A DNA stretch of 64,000 bases from Verrucomicrobium sp. BvORR106 (GTDB taxonomy: Bacteria > Verrucomicrobiota > Verrucomicrobiia > Verrucomicrobiales > Verrucomicrobiaceae), in the NCBI RefSeq assembly GCF_000739655.1, contig NZ_BATR01000122.1:1-64000 (forward strand), written 5' to 3'. Position numbers and translations under genes: made by a program. The notes below the pieces were generated by a model that was given only the letters and a program-made list of their open reading frames with translations, had not been told where the DNA came from and ran no database searches. This document shows, one piece after another, positions 18,377 to 25,552 of this stretch; within the stretch, counting starts at the first letter, position 1; each line of letters opens with the position of its first letter.

Positions 18377-19309
18377 TTAGGCTCCGATGGCCTTGAGGTA
18401 CCGCTCTGCGGACAACCGGACTCGCTCCTTGGCAGCCTGGTTCACGATGCTGGGCCAGAAGGCGCCGTAGAGATGCTCGTAGGCGTAGGGCTCCAGTGCA
18501 TCCGTGATGCGGCGGATGGCGGGGGCGTTCAGCGGGATGAAGTTGGGGTAGCTGTACATGAAGCTCACCCACCTCCGGTCCGCGGCCACCTGAGGCTGGT
18601 CCCCGGCCAGGATGGCCCCTTTACCCTGGGCTCCGTTGCGCCAGTGCAGGACTTGAAATCCGTCGAAGTGCCCTCCGGTGTTGATCAGCGTCAGATCATC
18701 TCCCAGCTTCTTCGTCGCGCCCTTCCAGAACTGGTAGTTCACATCTGCATCTGGCCTCATGACCCACTGGCGGTCTGCCTCGTGCAGGTGAATGGGTGCG
18801 TTGCCGAAGGCCCGGCTCCACTCCGCCATGCTGCTGTAGTAGTGCGGATGGGAGATGGCGATCGCCGAGATGCCCCCTAGCTTCTTAACGGCTGCGATCG
18901 TGGCGTCATCGAGATAGCTGATGCAGTCCCACAGGATATTGCCCTCCGGGCGCCGGACCAGGATGGCCCGCTGACCGATCCCCAACTTGGGCTGGGTGCC
19001 GATGCCATGCAATCCCGGCTCCAGTTCACGGATGACATTCTTCCAGGTGCCCTGTTGTTTCATCGCCTCCAGGGTGTTCCACTCCTGGCCGTTGGCTCCC
19101 ACATACTGGCGTTCATCCAGGCAGATGGGGCACTCTTTGGGCGGCCCGTCGGTGGCGGAGAACTGGGATCCGCAGGTGATGCACAAGTGCGGTTGCGCCC
19201 CGCTGGCGGCGGCGGTTTGAGCAGCCGATGCATTCATCATGAGGGAAAGCGTGCCGGTTGCGGCGGCGGAAGTCGAGAGGAAACGTCGGCGGGAGAAGGA
19301 GGGGAGCAT
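18377..19309 (-). CDS. Tat-exported MBL-fold metallo-hydrolase with N-terminal zinc ribbon
   Basis: 310 residues from ATG 19309. The start carries a twin-arginine signal, SRRRFLSTSAAATGTLSL. A CITCGSQF...CPICLDER pair of CxxC motifs suggests a zinc ribbon before the hydrolase domain. The MBL core shows ISHPHYYSSMAEWSRAF, a variant of HxHxDH in which the usual second His/Asp positions are Tyr/Ser, and later LINTGGHFDGFQVLHW. The substitutions make standard two-zinc chemistry doubtful. Folded export through Tat fits a cofactor-bearing enzyme. Substrate unknown. Confidence 0.82.
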   Translation of the reverse strand: MLPSFSRRRFLSTSAAATGTLSLMMNASAAQTAAASGAQPHLCITCGSQFSATDGPPKECPICLDERQYVGANGQEWNTLEAMKQQGTWKNVIRELEPGLHGIGTQPKLGIGQRAILVRRPEGNILWDCISYLDDATIAAVKKLGGISAIAISHPHYYSSMAEWSRAFGNAPIHLHEADRQWVMRPDADVNYQFWKGATKKLGDDLTLINTGGHFDGFQVLHWRNGAQGKGAILAGDQPQVAADRRWVSFMYSYPNFIPLNAPAIRRITDALEPYAYEHLYGAFWPSIVNQAAKERVRLSAERYLKAIGA

Positions 19310-19489
19310 GGCGTGGAGGGGTGAGGAGTTTTTTTCGGTGCCCGATTGTGACAGGAAGTGCAGGGGCTGGAGAAATACCAAGAAGGTTGGGCCATGCATG
19401 CCCTGCGAGTATGGCGCACTTCCTCAGGAGAATAAGGCCGGAAGCTCGTCATTCCCTCCACAGCTGCAAAAAGGATCAATGTCCGCGAT

Positions 19490-20188
19490 TCAGCGTTGCT
19501 GGACGGTGGCTTGACTGGTGAGCGCCGCCCTTATGGCGAGCGTCTCGTCAGTTGGGGTAATGTTGCCGGTGCCTGTGATTAACAGCAGCGTGCTCAGCGA
19601 TGGCATTGAAGAGAGAGTAGGGATGCTTGCCTGGGTGATGCGGCTGGCGGGTAGGCGGAGGGTGTTCACCGTAGGGTGTCCGGCGAGTGGAGCGATGGAG
19701 GCGTCAGTGAACTGGACGCCATCCAGTTCGATGTTCCGAAGTTTGGGCAGGTCGCGCAGAGCTTCGCAAACTTGGGTGGCGTCCGCCTCAGTCAACTCGT
19801 TGGAATTCGCGGAGAAAGAGACGACGACGGCTTTTGCATTCGAGAACTGCCGCAAAGCGTCGTGGAAGCCGGGCTTGATAGATTTTACATCTGTAATGTA
19901 GATGGTGGGGAGCTTGGCACCCAGCGTGCCGCGAAGACGATTGTGCAGGTAGTAGGCCAGTTCGTCATTTGCGGTCAACCTCCTTGTCAGGAATTCTATC
20001 CCGTCGTCACCTATCGATGGCATCCAACGGGGCTTGGAGAATCCCGGGGCAAAACGGTGCCCCTCGTAAGTCTGAGCCAATGCGGCAAATTTCGCCAGGA
20101 TCAACTCGGTGCGGACGTAAAGCAGGCCCAAAGTCAGGAGGGCGACGGCTGGGATCGCGAGATAGATGAGGTGAGGCTTGAATTTCAT
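19490..20188 (-). CDS. Membrane-anchored protein with leucine-rich-repeat-like C-terminus
   Basis: 232 residues from ATG 20188 (MKFKPHLIYLAIPAVALLTL). One N-terminal transmembrane helix anchors it; the C-terminal half has LRR-like spacing (LPKLRNIELDGVQFTDASIA, HPTVNTLRLPASRITQASIP, MPSLSTLLLITGTGNITP), each unit about 24 residues. LRR proteins of this kind are frequent in Verrucomicrobia and Planctomycetes and serve in protein contacts. The 11 codons upstream in frame are not needed. Confidence 0.7.
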   Translation of the reverse strand: MKFKPHLIYLAIPAVALLTLGLLYVRTELILAKFAALAQTYEGHRFAPGFSKPRWMPSIGDDGIEFLTRRLTANDELAYYLHNRLRGTLGAKLPTIYITDVKSIKPGFHDALRQFSNAKAVVVSFSANSNELTEADATQVCEALRDLPKLRNIELDGVQFTDASIAPLAGHPTVNTLRLPASRITQASIPTLSSMPSLSTLLLITGTGNITPTDETLAIRAALTSQATVQQR

Positions 20189-20709
20189 GGCTGTGCGGCG
20201 CAGCGTCTCCAGCCCCGGCAAGCTCGCACTGAAAATGAGACACTAGGGATCTTGATCAGAAGCAGCTTAACGGGGCAGCTATGTCAGATGAGCTGGCTGG
20301 ATCCGCGTTCATTAAGATATTGGGTAATGGTCTGTCGTTGAGTGGAGCCGCCCAATCTGCATCCGAACTCGCTTCACCGTGGCGAGCAATCGACATGGGC
20401 AGATTGAACATCTGACGTGGATCGAGCGGGTTTTAGTGGAAAGTGATTTTTAAGGTGCCTCGTAAGGCGCTGAGGCTAAGTTGGATGCAATCGAACGTCC
20501 GTTGAACGGAATCATGTGTTCCGTTCAACAAGACAGGGGTGTCCGTTGAACAAAAGAGAAAAGGAATGGGAAATGGAACAGAAAAAGAATGAGGAAGAGA
20601 AATGAAAGGAAAGGAACGAGGAAACCAGCGAGGCCGCTTTGATGCGCGTGTTTTCTCCAAGGAAAGAAATTCCAGTTGCGTGGTACGTGTGCTTAGTGCA
20701 CATTGATTG
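20189..20709. other. Non-coding stretch of about 520 bp with inverted repeat and purine tract
   Basis: No convincing gene. It contains the GTTGAACGGAA inverted repeat listed separately and a purine-rich tract at about 20553-20625 (mostly A and G on the plus strand). Reverse-strand ORFs here read as Ser/Phe-rich low-complexity sequence from that tract and were rejected. Confidence 0.5.
20501..20551. repeat. Inverted repeat GTTGAACGGAA with an extra direct copy
   Basis: GTTGAACGGAA (20501-20511) and TTCCGTTCAAC (20519-20529) are perfect 11-bp arms around a 7-nt loop. GTCCGTTGAAC recurs at 20541-20551 and matches the bases just before the left arm. This looks like an operator cluster; no T tract for termination. 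Confidence 0.5.
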
Positions 20710-21009
20710 ATGAAGTGGCTATGTAGGCATCCGTTGACATTCATCACCTGTCTGGGTTTGCTGTTGGCCTGGGTGGTGTCTGCCTCAGGGTGGCAATACG
20801 ACAGCCCTGGTTTGCGCGGTGTGGCGTTTTGGGCTTCCTGGTTGTTCGCGCTGCCTGTGTGGGCAGTGGGTGAAGCCGATCAGTCTTGGGGCCCAGGGGC
20901 TCCCAGTTGGTTGTTGATCGCGGTGGCGTTGGTGTTGTGCTGGTTTATCGAGATGGGCGTTCGCAGTTTGGTGTCGCGATGGCGCGGAAGTTTGTCCAGG
21001 GTGCCTTGA
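20710..21009 (+). CDS. Small membrane protein
   Basis: 99 residues from ATG 20710 (a TTG one codon earlier is possible). Three hydrophobic stretches: LTFITCLGLLLAWVVSASG, GVAFWASWLFALPVWAVG and PSWLLIAVALVLCWFIEMG, followed by a basic cytoplasmic tail. No family recognised. It converges on the sulfatase fragment and a GC-rich hairpin lies between. Confidence 0.6.
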   Translation: MKWLCRHPLTFITCLGLLLAWVVSASGWQYDSPGLRGVAFWASWLFALPVWAVGEADQSWGPGAPSWLLIAVALVLCWFIEMGVRSLVSRWRGSLSRVP

Positions 21010-21070
21010 GGCAAGTCGCGGGCGGTCAGGAGCTGATGGGTTGACTGGACCCTCTATGCTTCGTCAACCC

Positions 21071-21089
21071 GCGGGACCGGAGATCCCGC
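21071..21089. terminator. Hairpin, probable terminator
   Basis: GCGGGA (21071-21076) pairs with TCCCGC (21084-21089), followed by CTCCTTT. GGTTGAC...GTCAACC arms lie just upstream. Located between convergent genes. Confidence 0.4.
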
Positions 21090-21141
21090 CTCCTTTACTC
21101 TGTGTTCCAGTTGTCAGGAGGTTTGTTCGCGGATGAGCACT

Positions 21142-21444
21142 TCACCGGATCTTCGCCTCGGGCAGCTCTTTCTTCACTCCTTCATCGATCGGCATCTTGT
21201 CCTCCTTGAGGCCCACCTCGTCCATCAGCACGGCCAGTTGCACCTGGAGTTCGCGTTTTTTGGCGTCGTGGGCGGGGAGGTTGATGAGGTTGTTGTTCTC
21301 GCCGGGGTCCGTCTTCAGGTTGTAGAGCTCGGCCATGTGGCGGTCTTCGGAGTCATCGCCATGAGGGTAGTGAATGTACTTCCAGTTCGCGGTGCGAATG
21401 CCGCGGATGTTTGGCGTGTAGGGGAACTGCTTTTCGTAGTACAA
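21142..21444 (-). pseudogene. Sulfatase, C-terminal fragment only
   Basis: About 100 codons with the typical C-terminal end of a formylglycine-dependent sulfatase: FPYTPNIRGIRTANWKYIHY, then ELYNLKTDPGENNNLINLP. Whole family members have about 450-600 residues, with the CxPSR active site near the N-terminus; that part is missing. Upstream (higher coordinates) the frame runs into a TGA within about 10 bases of the last sulfatase-like codon, and unrelated sequence follows. The gene was therefore cut by a rearrangement, most simply insertion of the prophage described below. The other part of the gene should lie beyond the right end of this window. Confidence 0.8.
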
Positions 21445-21460
21445 GTAAAATCATATACAA
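21430..21460. other. Probable left prophage boundary (attL region)
   Basis: Sulfatase similarity ends here and the sequence changes to AT-richer phage-like DNA. I cannot define the crossover core because the other end is not in the window. No integrase is adjacent. Confidence 0.4.
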
Positions 21461-21735
21461 TTCAGTGATATGTGTAACCGTCTCATTGCGAGAAAATTAA
21501 CGGTGGAAACGGCACGCAAACGGACCAGCGGTTTTGGTGGCGCTGATGCGTGTTGGTGGCGATGCGCGCTTCGGTGTTGATGCTGGACGGATGGCAGCCG
21601 ACTTTGGAGGCAGCAACAGAATCCGCATTGCCAGTGAGCAGGGATGCCTATCGCGTATCTGGCTCTCCCTGGCGTACAAACATTCAAGTTTCGGGGGAAC
21701 TGTCTTGCAGAGGAGATTACGTTGCAACACCCTAC
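21461..21735. other. Stretch of about 275 bp with no certain gene
   Basis: Open frames cross it on both strands, including a forward frame beginning 21550, but none has convincing composition. Being next to the boundary, it may hold att-flanking sequence. Confidence 0.35.
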
Positions 21736-22032
21736 CTACTTCCCCGGATGTCCAGGGACCACATGTGGTTCTACTCCAGGCCCGCCCGCCCCAATAGCGA
21801 CTTCGGGCGATACACCCTCTTTGTCCCCATCGTTATTTTCCTTTTGCGCTTGAAGTTTCTCGTGTTCTTGCGCAATTGCATGCAACACGCAAAACAGGAT
21901 AGGAATACCGAGAAGCGTATCGATAGGAACAGCCAGAGGACCGGTGAAGAGCGCAGGCCCCGCAATGGCCATGGAGACCGCGGTCTGCAGCGCGCAGACA
22001 TCGATAGTGTGAATTCCTTCGGCTTCGGGCAT
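21736..22032 (-). CDS. Small membrane protein, holin-like in layout
   Basis: 98 residues. A hydrophobic core of one long or two short helices (TAVSMAIAGPALFTGPLAVP, LGIPILFCVLHAIAQ) is followed by a charged tail (EHEKLQAQKENNDGDKEG). The start is 2 bp beyond the stop of the preceding leftward gene, which argues for translation of both. The layout (helices, then a charged cytoplasmic tail) resembles phage holins but is not specific. Opposite-strand frames overlap it. Confidence 0.45.
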   Translation of the reverse strand: MPEAEGIHTIDVCALQTAVSMAIAGPALFTGPLAVPIDTLLGIPILFCVLHAIAQEHEKLQAQKENNDGDKEGVSPEVAIGAGGPGVEPHVVPGHPGK

Positions 22033-22034
22033 GA

Positions 22035-22247
22035 CTAAAAGTCCAATGTTACATTGTCAATAACATTCTCGTCATCCACCCAGCAATTAATAGGCTTTTT
22101 TGCTCCGGCGGATGTTAGCAGCAAGGTGAAGATAGCGCTGTGACCTCGGTGACCTGTTAGTAGCTTGCAATTAGTGCCGTCAACTTCGGCCAATACATAG
22201 TCAGCCTCCGCTCTAATTGTCTTAACAACTCCTGTTTGCATTTTCAT
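22035..22247 (-). CDS. Small hypothetical phage protein
   Basis: 70 residues from ATG 22247 (MKMQTGVVKTIRAEADYVLA). Beta-rich pattern, no known motif. It is followed after 2 bp by the small membrane protein gene. A 12-bp palindrome ATGTGCGCACAT (22264-22275), related to the prophage-wide TGCGCA element, sits 16 bp upstream of the start and may control it. Confidence 0.5.
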   Translation of the reverse strand: MKMQTGVVKTIRAEADYVLAEVDGTNCKLLTGHRGHSAIFTLLLTSAGAKKPINCWVDDENVIDNVTLDF

Positions 22248-22375
22248 GTGACAGATGTGTTGAATGTGCGCACATGATTCCAAGGAGAAAAGCACTTGTC
22301 AAGATGAAACTTCCTAAACATCTGGAGCCACAAGGCAAGGATGTACGCTTGTAAATTATATGCAGCCTACTTGTC

Positions 22376-22396
22376 GGGCGTTCACTGGGAACGCCC
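22376..22396. terminator. Hairpin between two leftward genes
   Basis: GGGCGTTC (22376-22383) pairs with GAACGCCC (22389-22396). No T tract follows on the reverse strand, so it may slow or end transcription from the RHH gene only weakly. Confidence 0.35.
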
Positions 22397-22414
22397 AAAA
22401 AGAGGAAACTGAGA

Positions 22415-22618
22415 CTATTTCGCTTTCGCACGGCCTTCTTGTGCCGCAGCTTTTGCCCTTGCCTTTGCTACCTTGTCTTTGAGCAATTCCGTCACTATAT
22501 CAGAGATGGACTGCCCGGTGCCGTGAAGCAACTCCTTGGCATCAGCCAAAACGTCAGGATCAATCGTGAGATTGAGACGGGGGCGTTTCCCTGTTGAGCT
22601 CATTTGTGGTCTTGCCAT
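22415..22618 (-). CDS. Ribbon-helix-helix DNA-binding regulator
   Basis: 67 residues from ATG 22618. RPRLNLTIDPDVLADAKELL followed by SISDIVTELLKDKVAKARAK is the strand-helix-helix pattern of MetJ/Arc-type repressors, with a Lys/Ala-rich C-terminal tail. The start codon is 2 bp from three tandem TGCGCAT half-sites (22621-22648), the same element that stands before several other prophage genes. I infer that this protein, or another RHH protein here, binds those sites and represses itself and the others. Confidence 0.72.
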   Translation of the reverse strand: MARPQMSSTGKRPRLNLTIDPDVLADAKELLHGTGQSISDIVTELLKDKVAKARAKAAAQEGRAKAK

Positions 22619-22620
22619 GG

Positions 22621-22648
22621 TGCATTTAATGCGCATTTTATGCGCATA
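22621..22648. promoter_or_regulatory. Tandem TGCGCAT operator-like element, copy 1
   Basis: TGCATT (22621-22626), ATGCGCAT (22629-22636) and ATGCGCAT (22640-22647) in helical phase (11-bp spacing), directly upstream of the RHH gene. Related copies lie at 28198, 32021, 34867, 37807 and 42245. Confidence 0.65.
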
Positions 22649-22680
22649 GTCAAGAGCAATTCGGCTTTGGCGGAAGGGGT

Positions 22681-23346
22681 TTAGCGATTGATGCTGTAGT
22701 AGTCCACGAAGCCATCACTATCGACTGTGACGAAAGCGTCTCGCCAATGCCAATGCTGCACCCCACTTGAATTCTTGCTCGAACTGCTTGGCTGGCCCCA
22801 AGCCAAAAGCAAAAGCGCTCCGGGCATGCCCTTCGCGATTTTGCCTTCGTAAGTTGCCTTCACCCAAAAGATGATATCGGACCTCTCAACGCCTGATTCA
22901 AGCAGCGGGCGGCAAGTGTCCTGTATGATGGCAAGGTCTGATTTGAGCTTTTCGTACCGTTCGGGATCGGTGACATTTTGCTTCAACTTGGCAATCTCGG
23001 AAGAATAGGGCTCCCAAGTGTGGAAGTCTAAACGATCGTCTGCATGCTGTCTTTTTGCAGTGGCGATACGCTCCCGCTTCGAAGCCTCGGCATCCGCCAT
23101 GGCGGCTTTGACCTCTAATTCATCAAAGCCGCCAAGTGCCTGCTGAACCTCAAGAGGCAGTTCCTTGTAGGAGATTCTTGCAACCCCGGCGGAGTGAACA
23201 ATCTTCACTCCATCAACGAGCTTTTCCGTCACCTTTACATCGCTGTACTCAGCCCCCTTTGCTGTCTTGAGGGTGGGTAGAGTGAGGATCGGGGCGGATC
23301 CTAAAGCGGTGCTAACCAAAAGCGCCAGAATAGCAAGAGGTTTCAT
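22681..23346 (-). CDS. Secreted protein of a verrucomicrobial family, carried in the prophage
   Basis: 221 residues from ATG 23346, followed by a signal peptide (MKPLAILALLVSTALGSAP). The next 80 residues (KGAEYSDVKVTEKLVDGVKI, VHSAGVARISYKELPLEVQQ) match a short module common in secreted host proteins of Verrucomicrobia. A charged helical middle follows, and the C-terminus has WHWRDAFVTVDSDGFVDYYS. Function unknown. Its host-like style and single-gene unit suggest lysogenic cargo (a moron) rather than a virion gene. Confidence 0.65.
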   Translation of the reverse strand: MKPLAILALLVSTALGSAPILTLPTLKTAKGAEYSDVKVTEKLVDGVKIVHSAGVARISYKELPLEVQQALGGFDELEVKAAMADAEASKRERIATAKRQHADDRLDFHTWEPYSSEIAKLKQNVTDPERYEKLKSDLAIIQDTCRPLLESGVERSDIIFWVKATYEGKIAKGMPGALLLLAWGQPSSSSKNSSGVQHWHWRDAFVTVDSDGFVDYYSINR

Positions 23347-23431
23347 CTTCACAATGGTTAGATGAAAGGTGGAAGGTGTCAAGTTCCACGACGCTAAAGG
23401 GCTGAGGCTGAACACCTCAGCCCGTGAATGT

Positions 23432-23749
23432 TTAATTGAAATTGCCAGCCAGCACATTCCCCACTTGGGCGGGATCTTTAACCCTCTCAAGAATTCTCTT
23501 GAGAAGTTGGCCGCGCTCTCCCCGGCCCTTCTGCGTCAGAGTGAGGAGGTGGGCGTCAACAGCGTCCTGCTTCACGGGCGGAAGCACCGCCATCGGCACC
23601 GTCACGGGGTGATCCCCTTGAACCAAAAGGTCATAACGGACAAGACCTTTGATGTATGCGGCCCAGTTGGGATAGCCGAGGGAAACGGCTCTTTTTTCGG
23701 CGGCTTGAGCAAGAGAATCGGGGAATCGTACGGAACGGGGGTGTGACAT
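23432..23749 (-). CDS. Probable RHH-type DNA-binding regulator with extended C-terminus
   Basis: 105 residues. MSHPRSVRFPDSLAQAAEKR, then GYPNWAAYIKGLVRYDLLVQ gives a strand-helix-helix start like plasmid and phage RHH proteins; the C-terminal 40 residues are basic and helical. Its upstream region has a 17-bp palindrome (GTAGTTC-AAT-GAACTAC, 23783-23799) plus an extra GTAGTTC at 23773-23779, and a perfect LexA-type box 88 bp upstream. That layout suits an autoregulated, SOS-responsive regulator. Confidence 0.6.
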   Translation of the reverse strand: MSHPRSVRFPDSLAQAAEKRAVSLGYPNWAAYIKGLVRYDLLVQGDHPVTVPMAVLPPVKQDAVDAHLLTLTQKGRGERGQLLKRILERVKDPAQVGNVLAGNFN

Positions 23750-23772
23750 TGTTGCGAGTCGTTAACAATCTT

Positions 23773-23799
23773 GTAGTTCGATGTAGTTCAATGAACTAC
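23773..23799. promoter_or_regulatory. Palindromic operator GTAGTTC-AAT-GAACTAC
   Basis: Perfect 7-bp arms at 23783-23789 and 23793-23799, with a third half-site in direct orientation at 23773-23779, 10 bp apart. It lies 24-50 bp upstream of the leftward gene starting at 23749. Confidence 0.55.
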
Positions 23800-23836
23800 A
23801 CAGAAATTGTTGCGCTCTTTGTCACTGATTGCAAAC

Positions 23837-23850
23837 TGTTCGTGTGAACA
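23837..23850. promoter_or_regulatory. LexA-type box TGTTC-GTGT-GAACA
   Basis: Perfect match to TGTTC-N4-GAACA, the LexA motif I recall for Verrucomicrobia. It lies between two leftward genes, directly after the stop at 23851 and upstream of the gene starting at 23749. Confidence 0.6.
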
Positions 23851-24042
23851 CTATGTATTTTTCTTTGCAGCGCGCTTCGATGACTTGGGGGGTGGGGTAG
23901 GCTCCTCTGTAGCGATCAATGAGCGCATCCAATCGGCAAGAGTCATCCCTCTGCTCTTTGCAGCTTCCATCATGGCGGCGGCTTCCTCCTCGGTGGCATA
24001 GAAACCGACCATTCGCTTTCCGACTTTGCGTTGGCTTGGCAT
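23851..24042 (-). CDS. Small RHH-like regulator, candidate phage repressor
   Basis: 63 residues from ATG 24042 (MPSQRKVGKRMVGFYATEEE); GTG 24057 is also open. The pattern KRMVGFYATEEEAAAMMEAA then GMTLADWMRSLIATEE fits a ribbon-helix-helix fold, followed by a Lys/Pro-rich tail. It is divergent from the early operon, and the intervening 94 bp hold three 14-bp palindromes of the GGTGTCTAGACACC type, one overlapping the 5' end of this gene. The arrangement is that of a lysogeny switch. Confidence 0.65.
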   Translation of the reverse strand: MPSQRKVGKRMVGFYATEEEAAAMMEAAKSRGMTLADWMRSLIATEEPTPPPKSSKRAAKKNT

Positions 24043-24044
24043 GA

Positions 24045-24125
24045 GGTGATTAGACACCTAGGGAAACTTTTATCAACTTTTTCTTGCGGTGTCTAGTCAC
24101 CTGCAATAGTGGGTGTCTAGACACC
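24045..24125. promoter_or_regulatory. Three 14-bp operators of a divergent switch
   Basis: GGTGATTAGACACC (24045-24058), GGTGTCTAGTCACC (24088-24101) and the perfect palindrome GGTGTCTAGACACC (24112-24125). A half-site CAGACACC follows at 24154-24162. Centres are 43 and 24 bp apart. They sit between two divergent genes for small DNA-binding proteins. Confidence 0.7.
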
Positions 24126-24135
24126 TTGCCTGAAC

Positions 24136-24303
24136 ATGATAAAAATATACTTTCAGACACCTCTGTCGATTAAGCAGTTCTCAGCGCTTGAGGGATTGGC
24201 AAAGCATAACGGGCGCAAACCTGCACAAGAGCTACGCGCAAGGGCTTTGGCGGCGCTTTCTAAAGCTACCCCCGCTCGCAAGCAGGAGGCCCGGAAGCCG
24301 TGA
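24136..24303 (+). CDS. Cro-like small RHH protein (55 residues)
   Basis: ATG 24136, 55 residues: MIKIYFQTPLSIKQFSALEG, then LAKHNGRKPAQELRARALAA. A first strand followed by two helices fits the ribbon-helix-helix fold. It starts 11 bp after the last operator and is the first gene of the rightward early operon, the place of cro. Its TGA overlaps the next GTG (GTGA at 24300), so translation is coupled. The reverse-strand frame over this stretch is a shadow. Confidence 0.65.
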   Translation: MIKIYFQTPLSIKQFSALEGLAKHNGRKPAQELRARALAALSKATPARKQEARKP

Positions 24304-24476
24304 AACCCGCTCCCTTTGTGCGAGGCATGCTCTTCGCACTGATTCGCCGCAGAGCCTTTCTTTGCCTCGCGAGGCTTAACCGCCCTCAAGCCATCAAGTG
24401 GATCGGCTTTGCACGCAGTGAGAGGCAGAGCCTCCGACTCAACGCCGCCCTTGCTTTCCAAGTTTCCAAGCCATGA
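24300..24476 (+). CDS. Small basic protein (58 residues), coupled on both sides
   Basis: GTG 24300 overlaps the stop of the gene before (GTGA), and its own TGA overlaps the ATG of the BRO gene (ATGA at 24473). The product is rich in Arg and Leu (GMLFALIRRRAFLCLARLNR) and may be a short helical DNA- or membrane-binding peptide. No family recognised. The tight double overlap is the main evidence. Confidence 0.5.
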   Translation: MKPAPFVRGMLFALIRRRAFLCLARLNRPQAIKWIGFARSERQSLRLNAALAFQVSKP

Positions 24477-25024
24477 ACAACCGGCTCCAACAATTCAACT
24501 TCAACGAATCTTCCGTGAGGGTGGTTCAGCGTGACGGCCAACCTTGGTTTGTTGCTGCGGATGTGTGCGAGGTGCTGAGCCTCTCGAATCCCTCCATGGC
24601 CCTCAATGCCTTGGATGACGACGAAAAGGGTACCCTAAGGATTAGTGAGGGAACCTCGGTAAAGGGGGGCAATCCTAACATGGGCATCGTCTCCGAATCC
24701 GGCCTTTATGCTCTCATCTTCAAATCCCGCAAGCCACAAGCAAAGCTCTTCCGCAAGTGGGTGACATCTGAGGTGCTTCCCGCCATTCGCAAGACCGGAA
24801 GCTATGCAGTCAGTGCGCCGACAACGCCGGAGATGCACCCGGTAGCCGTGCAGTTCCTCAACTTCTTCGACTCCCTCCACAAGCGCGGCGTGCCCGTTGA
24901 CCAGTGCTCAAAGACTGCCGGGCAAGTCTTCCAAAGCGGTGTGCAAGGCTTCGAATTTTCTCAAGCCGCGTTGCTGCCTGGAACGCGAGCCCTTGCCCCA
25001 ATCAACCAAATCCATCAAGCCTAA
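24473..25024 (+). CDS. BRO-N domain protein (antirepressor-like)
   Basis: 183 residues. The first 110 residues are a BRO-N domain: VRVVQRDGQPWFVAADVCEV, then VSESGLYALIFKSRKPQAKL and FRKWVTSEVLPAIRKTGSYA. BRO-N proteins bind DNA and often act as phage antirepressors or regulators; no ANT or KilA-C domain follows, only a short unique tail. Part of the coupled rightward early operon, next to the divergent switch, which suits a role in leaving lysogeny. Confidence 0.88.
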   Translation: MNNRLQQFNFNESSVRVVQRDGQPWFVAADVCEVLSLSNPSMALNALDDDEKGTLRISEGTSVKGGNPNMGIVSESGLYALIFKSRKPQAKLFRKWVTSEVLPAIRKTGSYAVSAPTTPEMHPVAVQFLNFFDSLHKRGVPVDQCSKTAGQVFQSGVQGFEFSQAALLPGTRALAPINQIHQA

Positions 25025-25032
25025 GACTCAAC

Positions 25033-25206
25033 ATGCCCAAACAACCGACGAACATCTATCTTCCTGCCGATCTCATTCTTGAGGCAAAGGCAATGGCAAA
25101 GAAGCAAAAGACCTCCCTTTCCGCCATCGTGAACAAGCTCCTCAAGGAATGGGTGAAGCGTGAGAAGCGCAAGCTGGAGCAACAGGCAGAAGGGGGAGCG
25201 GCATGA
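25033..25206 (+). CDS. Small RHH protein (57 residues)
   Basis: From ATG 25033: MPKQPTNIYLPADLILEAKA, then TSLSAIVNKLLKEWVKREKR. This is a clear ribbon-helix-helix pattern (strand NIYLPADL, two helices) with a charged tail, as in CopG/ParG-like regulators. Its stop overlaps the next start (ATGA at 25203). A longer in-frame ORF from 24904 lies inside the BRO gene in another frame and is rejected. Confidence 0.7.
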   Translation: MPKQPTNIYLPADLILEAKAMAKKQKTSLSAIVNKLLKEWVKREKRKLEQQAEGGAA

Positions 25207-25481
25207 GCGAACTAATCACCGGCCAGTGGCACGCCAAGCACCTTTCGCTTTTCGTTCCGATGTCTGCCCTTCAAAGACTCGCAAAGTATTGGACCCTAAA
25301 ACCCGCACAGGACAAGACCGATGAATCAGAAATTTCGCAAAATGCGCCGTCTCCTGACGGCAATCTTCCACCGGTTGTTTCTCCCGGCCAGCGTCGCAAA
25401 CGCTCACAAAATCAACGGCATTCAGGCCCGTTTCATCCTCGCTCGTCCGGGTTACGGAAGCTCGAAAAGAATCGCGGCTGA
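25203..25481 (+). CDS. Hypothetical protein; a second frame (25321-25491) competes
   Basis: 92 residues, ATG overlapping the previous stop. The first 40 residues look folded (HLSLFVPMSALQRLAKYWTL); the rest is Ser/Pro/Arg-rich and poor. From ATG 25321 another frame gives 56 residues (MNQKFRKMRRLLTAIFHRLF, later GIQARFILARPGYGSSKRIA) that look better in that part. One or both could be real; the bases alone cannot decide. Confidence 0.4.
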   Translation: MSELITGQWHAKHLSLFVPMSALQRLAKYWTLKPAQDKTDESEISQNAPSPDGNLPPVVSPGQRRKRSQNQRHSGPFHPRSSGLRKLEKNRG

Positions 25482-25552
25482 GAGCCTTTGACTTCCAAGC
25501 ATGTCTGCCGCAGGTGCACTCAAATTAGACTTCTAAATACACCAAATACTCG

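Noticed and set aside
20433-20747. Leftward Ser/Phe-rich ORF
   Set aside because: Its sequence follows from the purine-rich tract; low complexity, no start context.
21550-22038. Forward ORF of 162 codons near the prophage boundary
   Set aside because: Antisense to two coupled leftward genes and of poorer composition; kept open as a remote possibility.
24153-24461. Leftward ORF of 102 codons
   Set aside because: It is the complement of two short, overlapping forward genes that are better supported.
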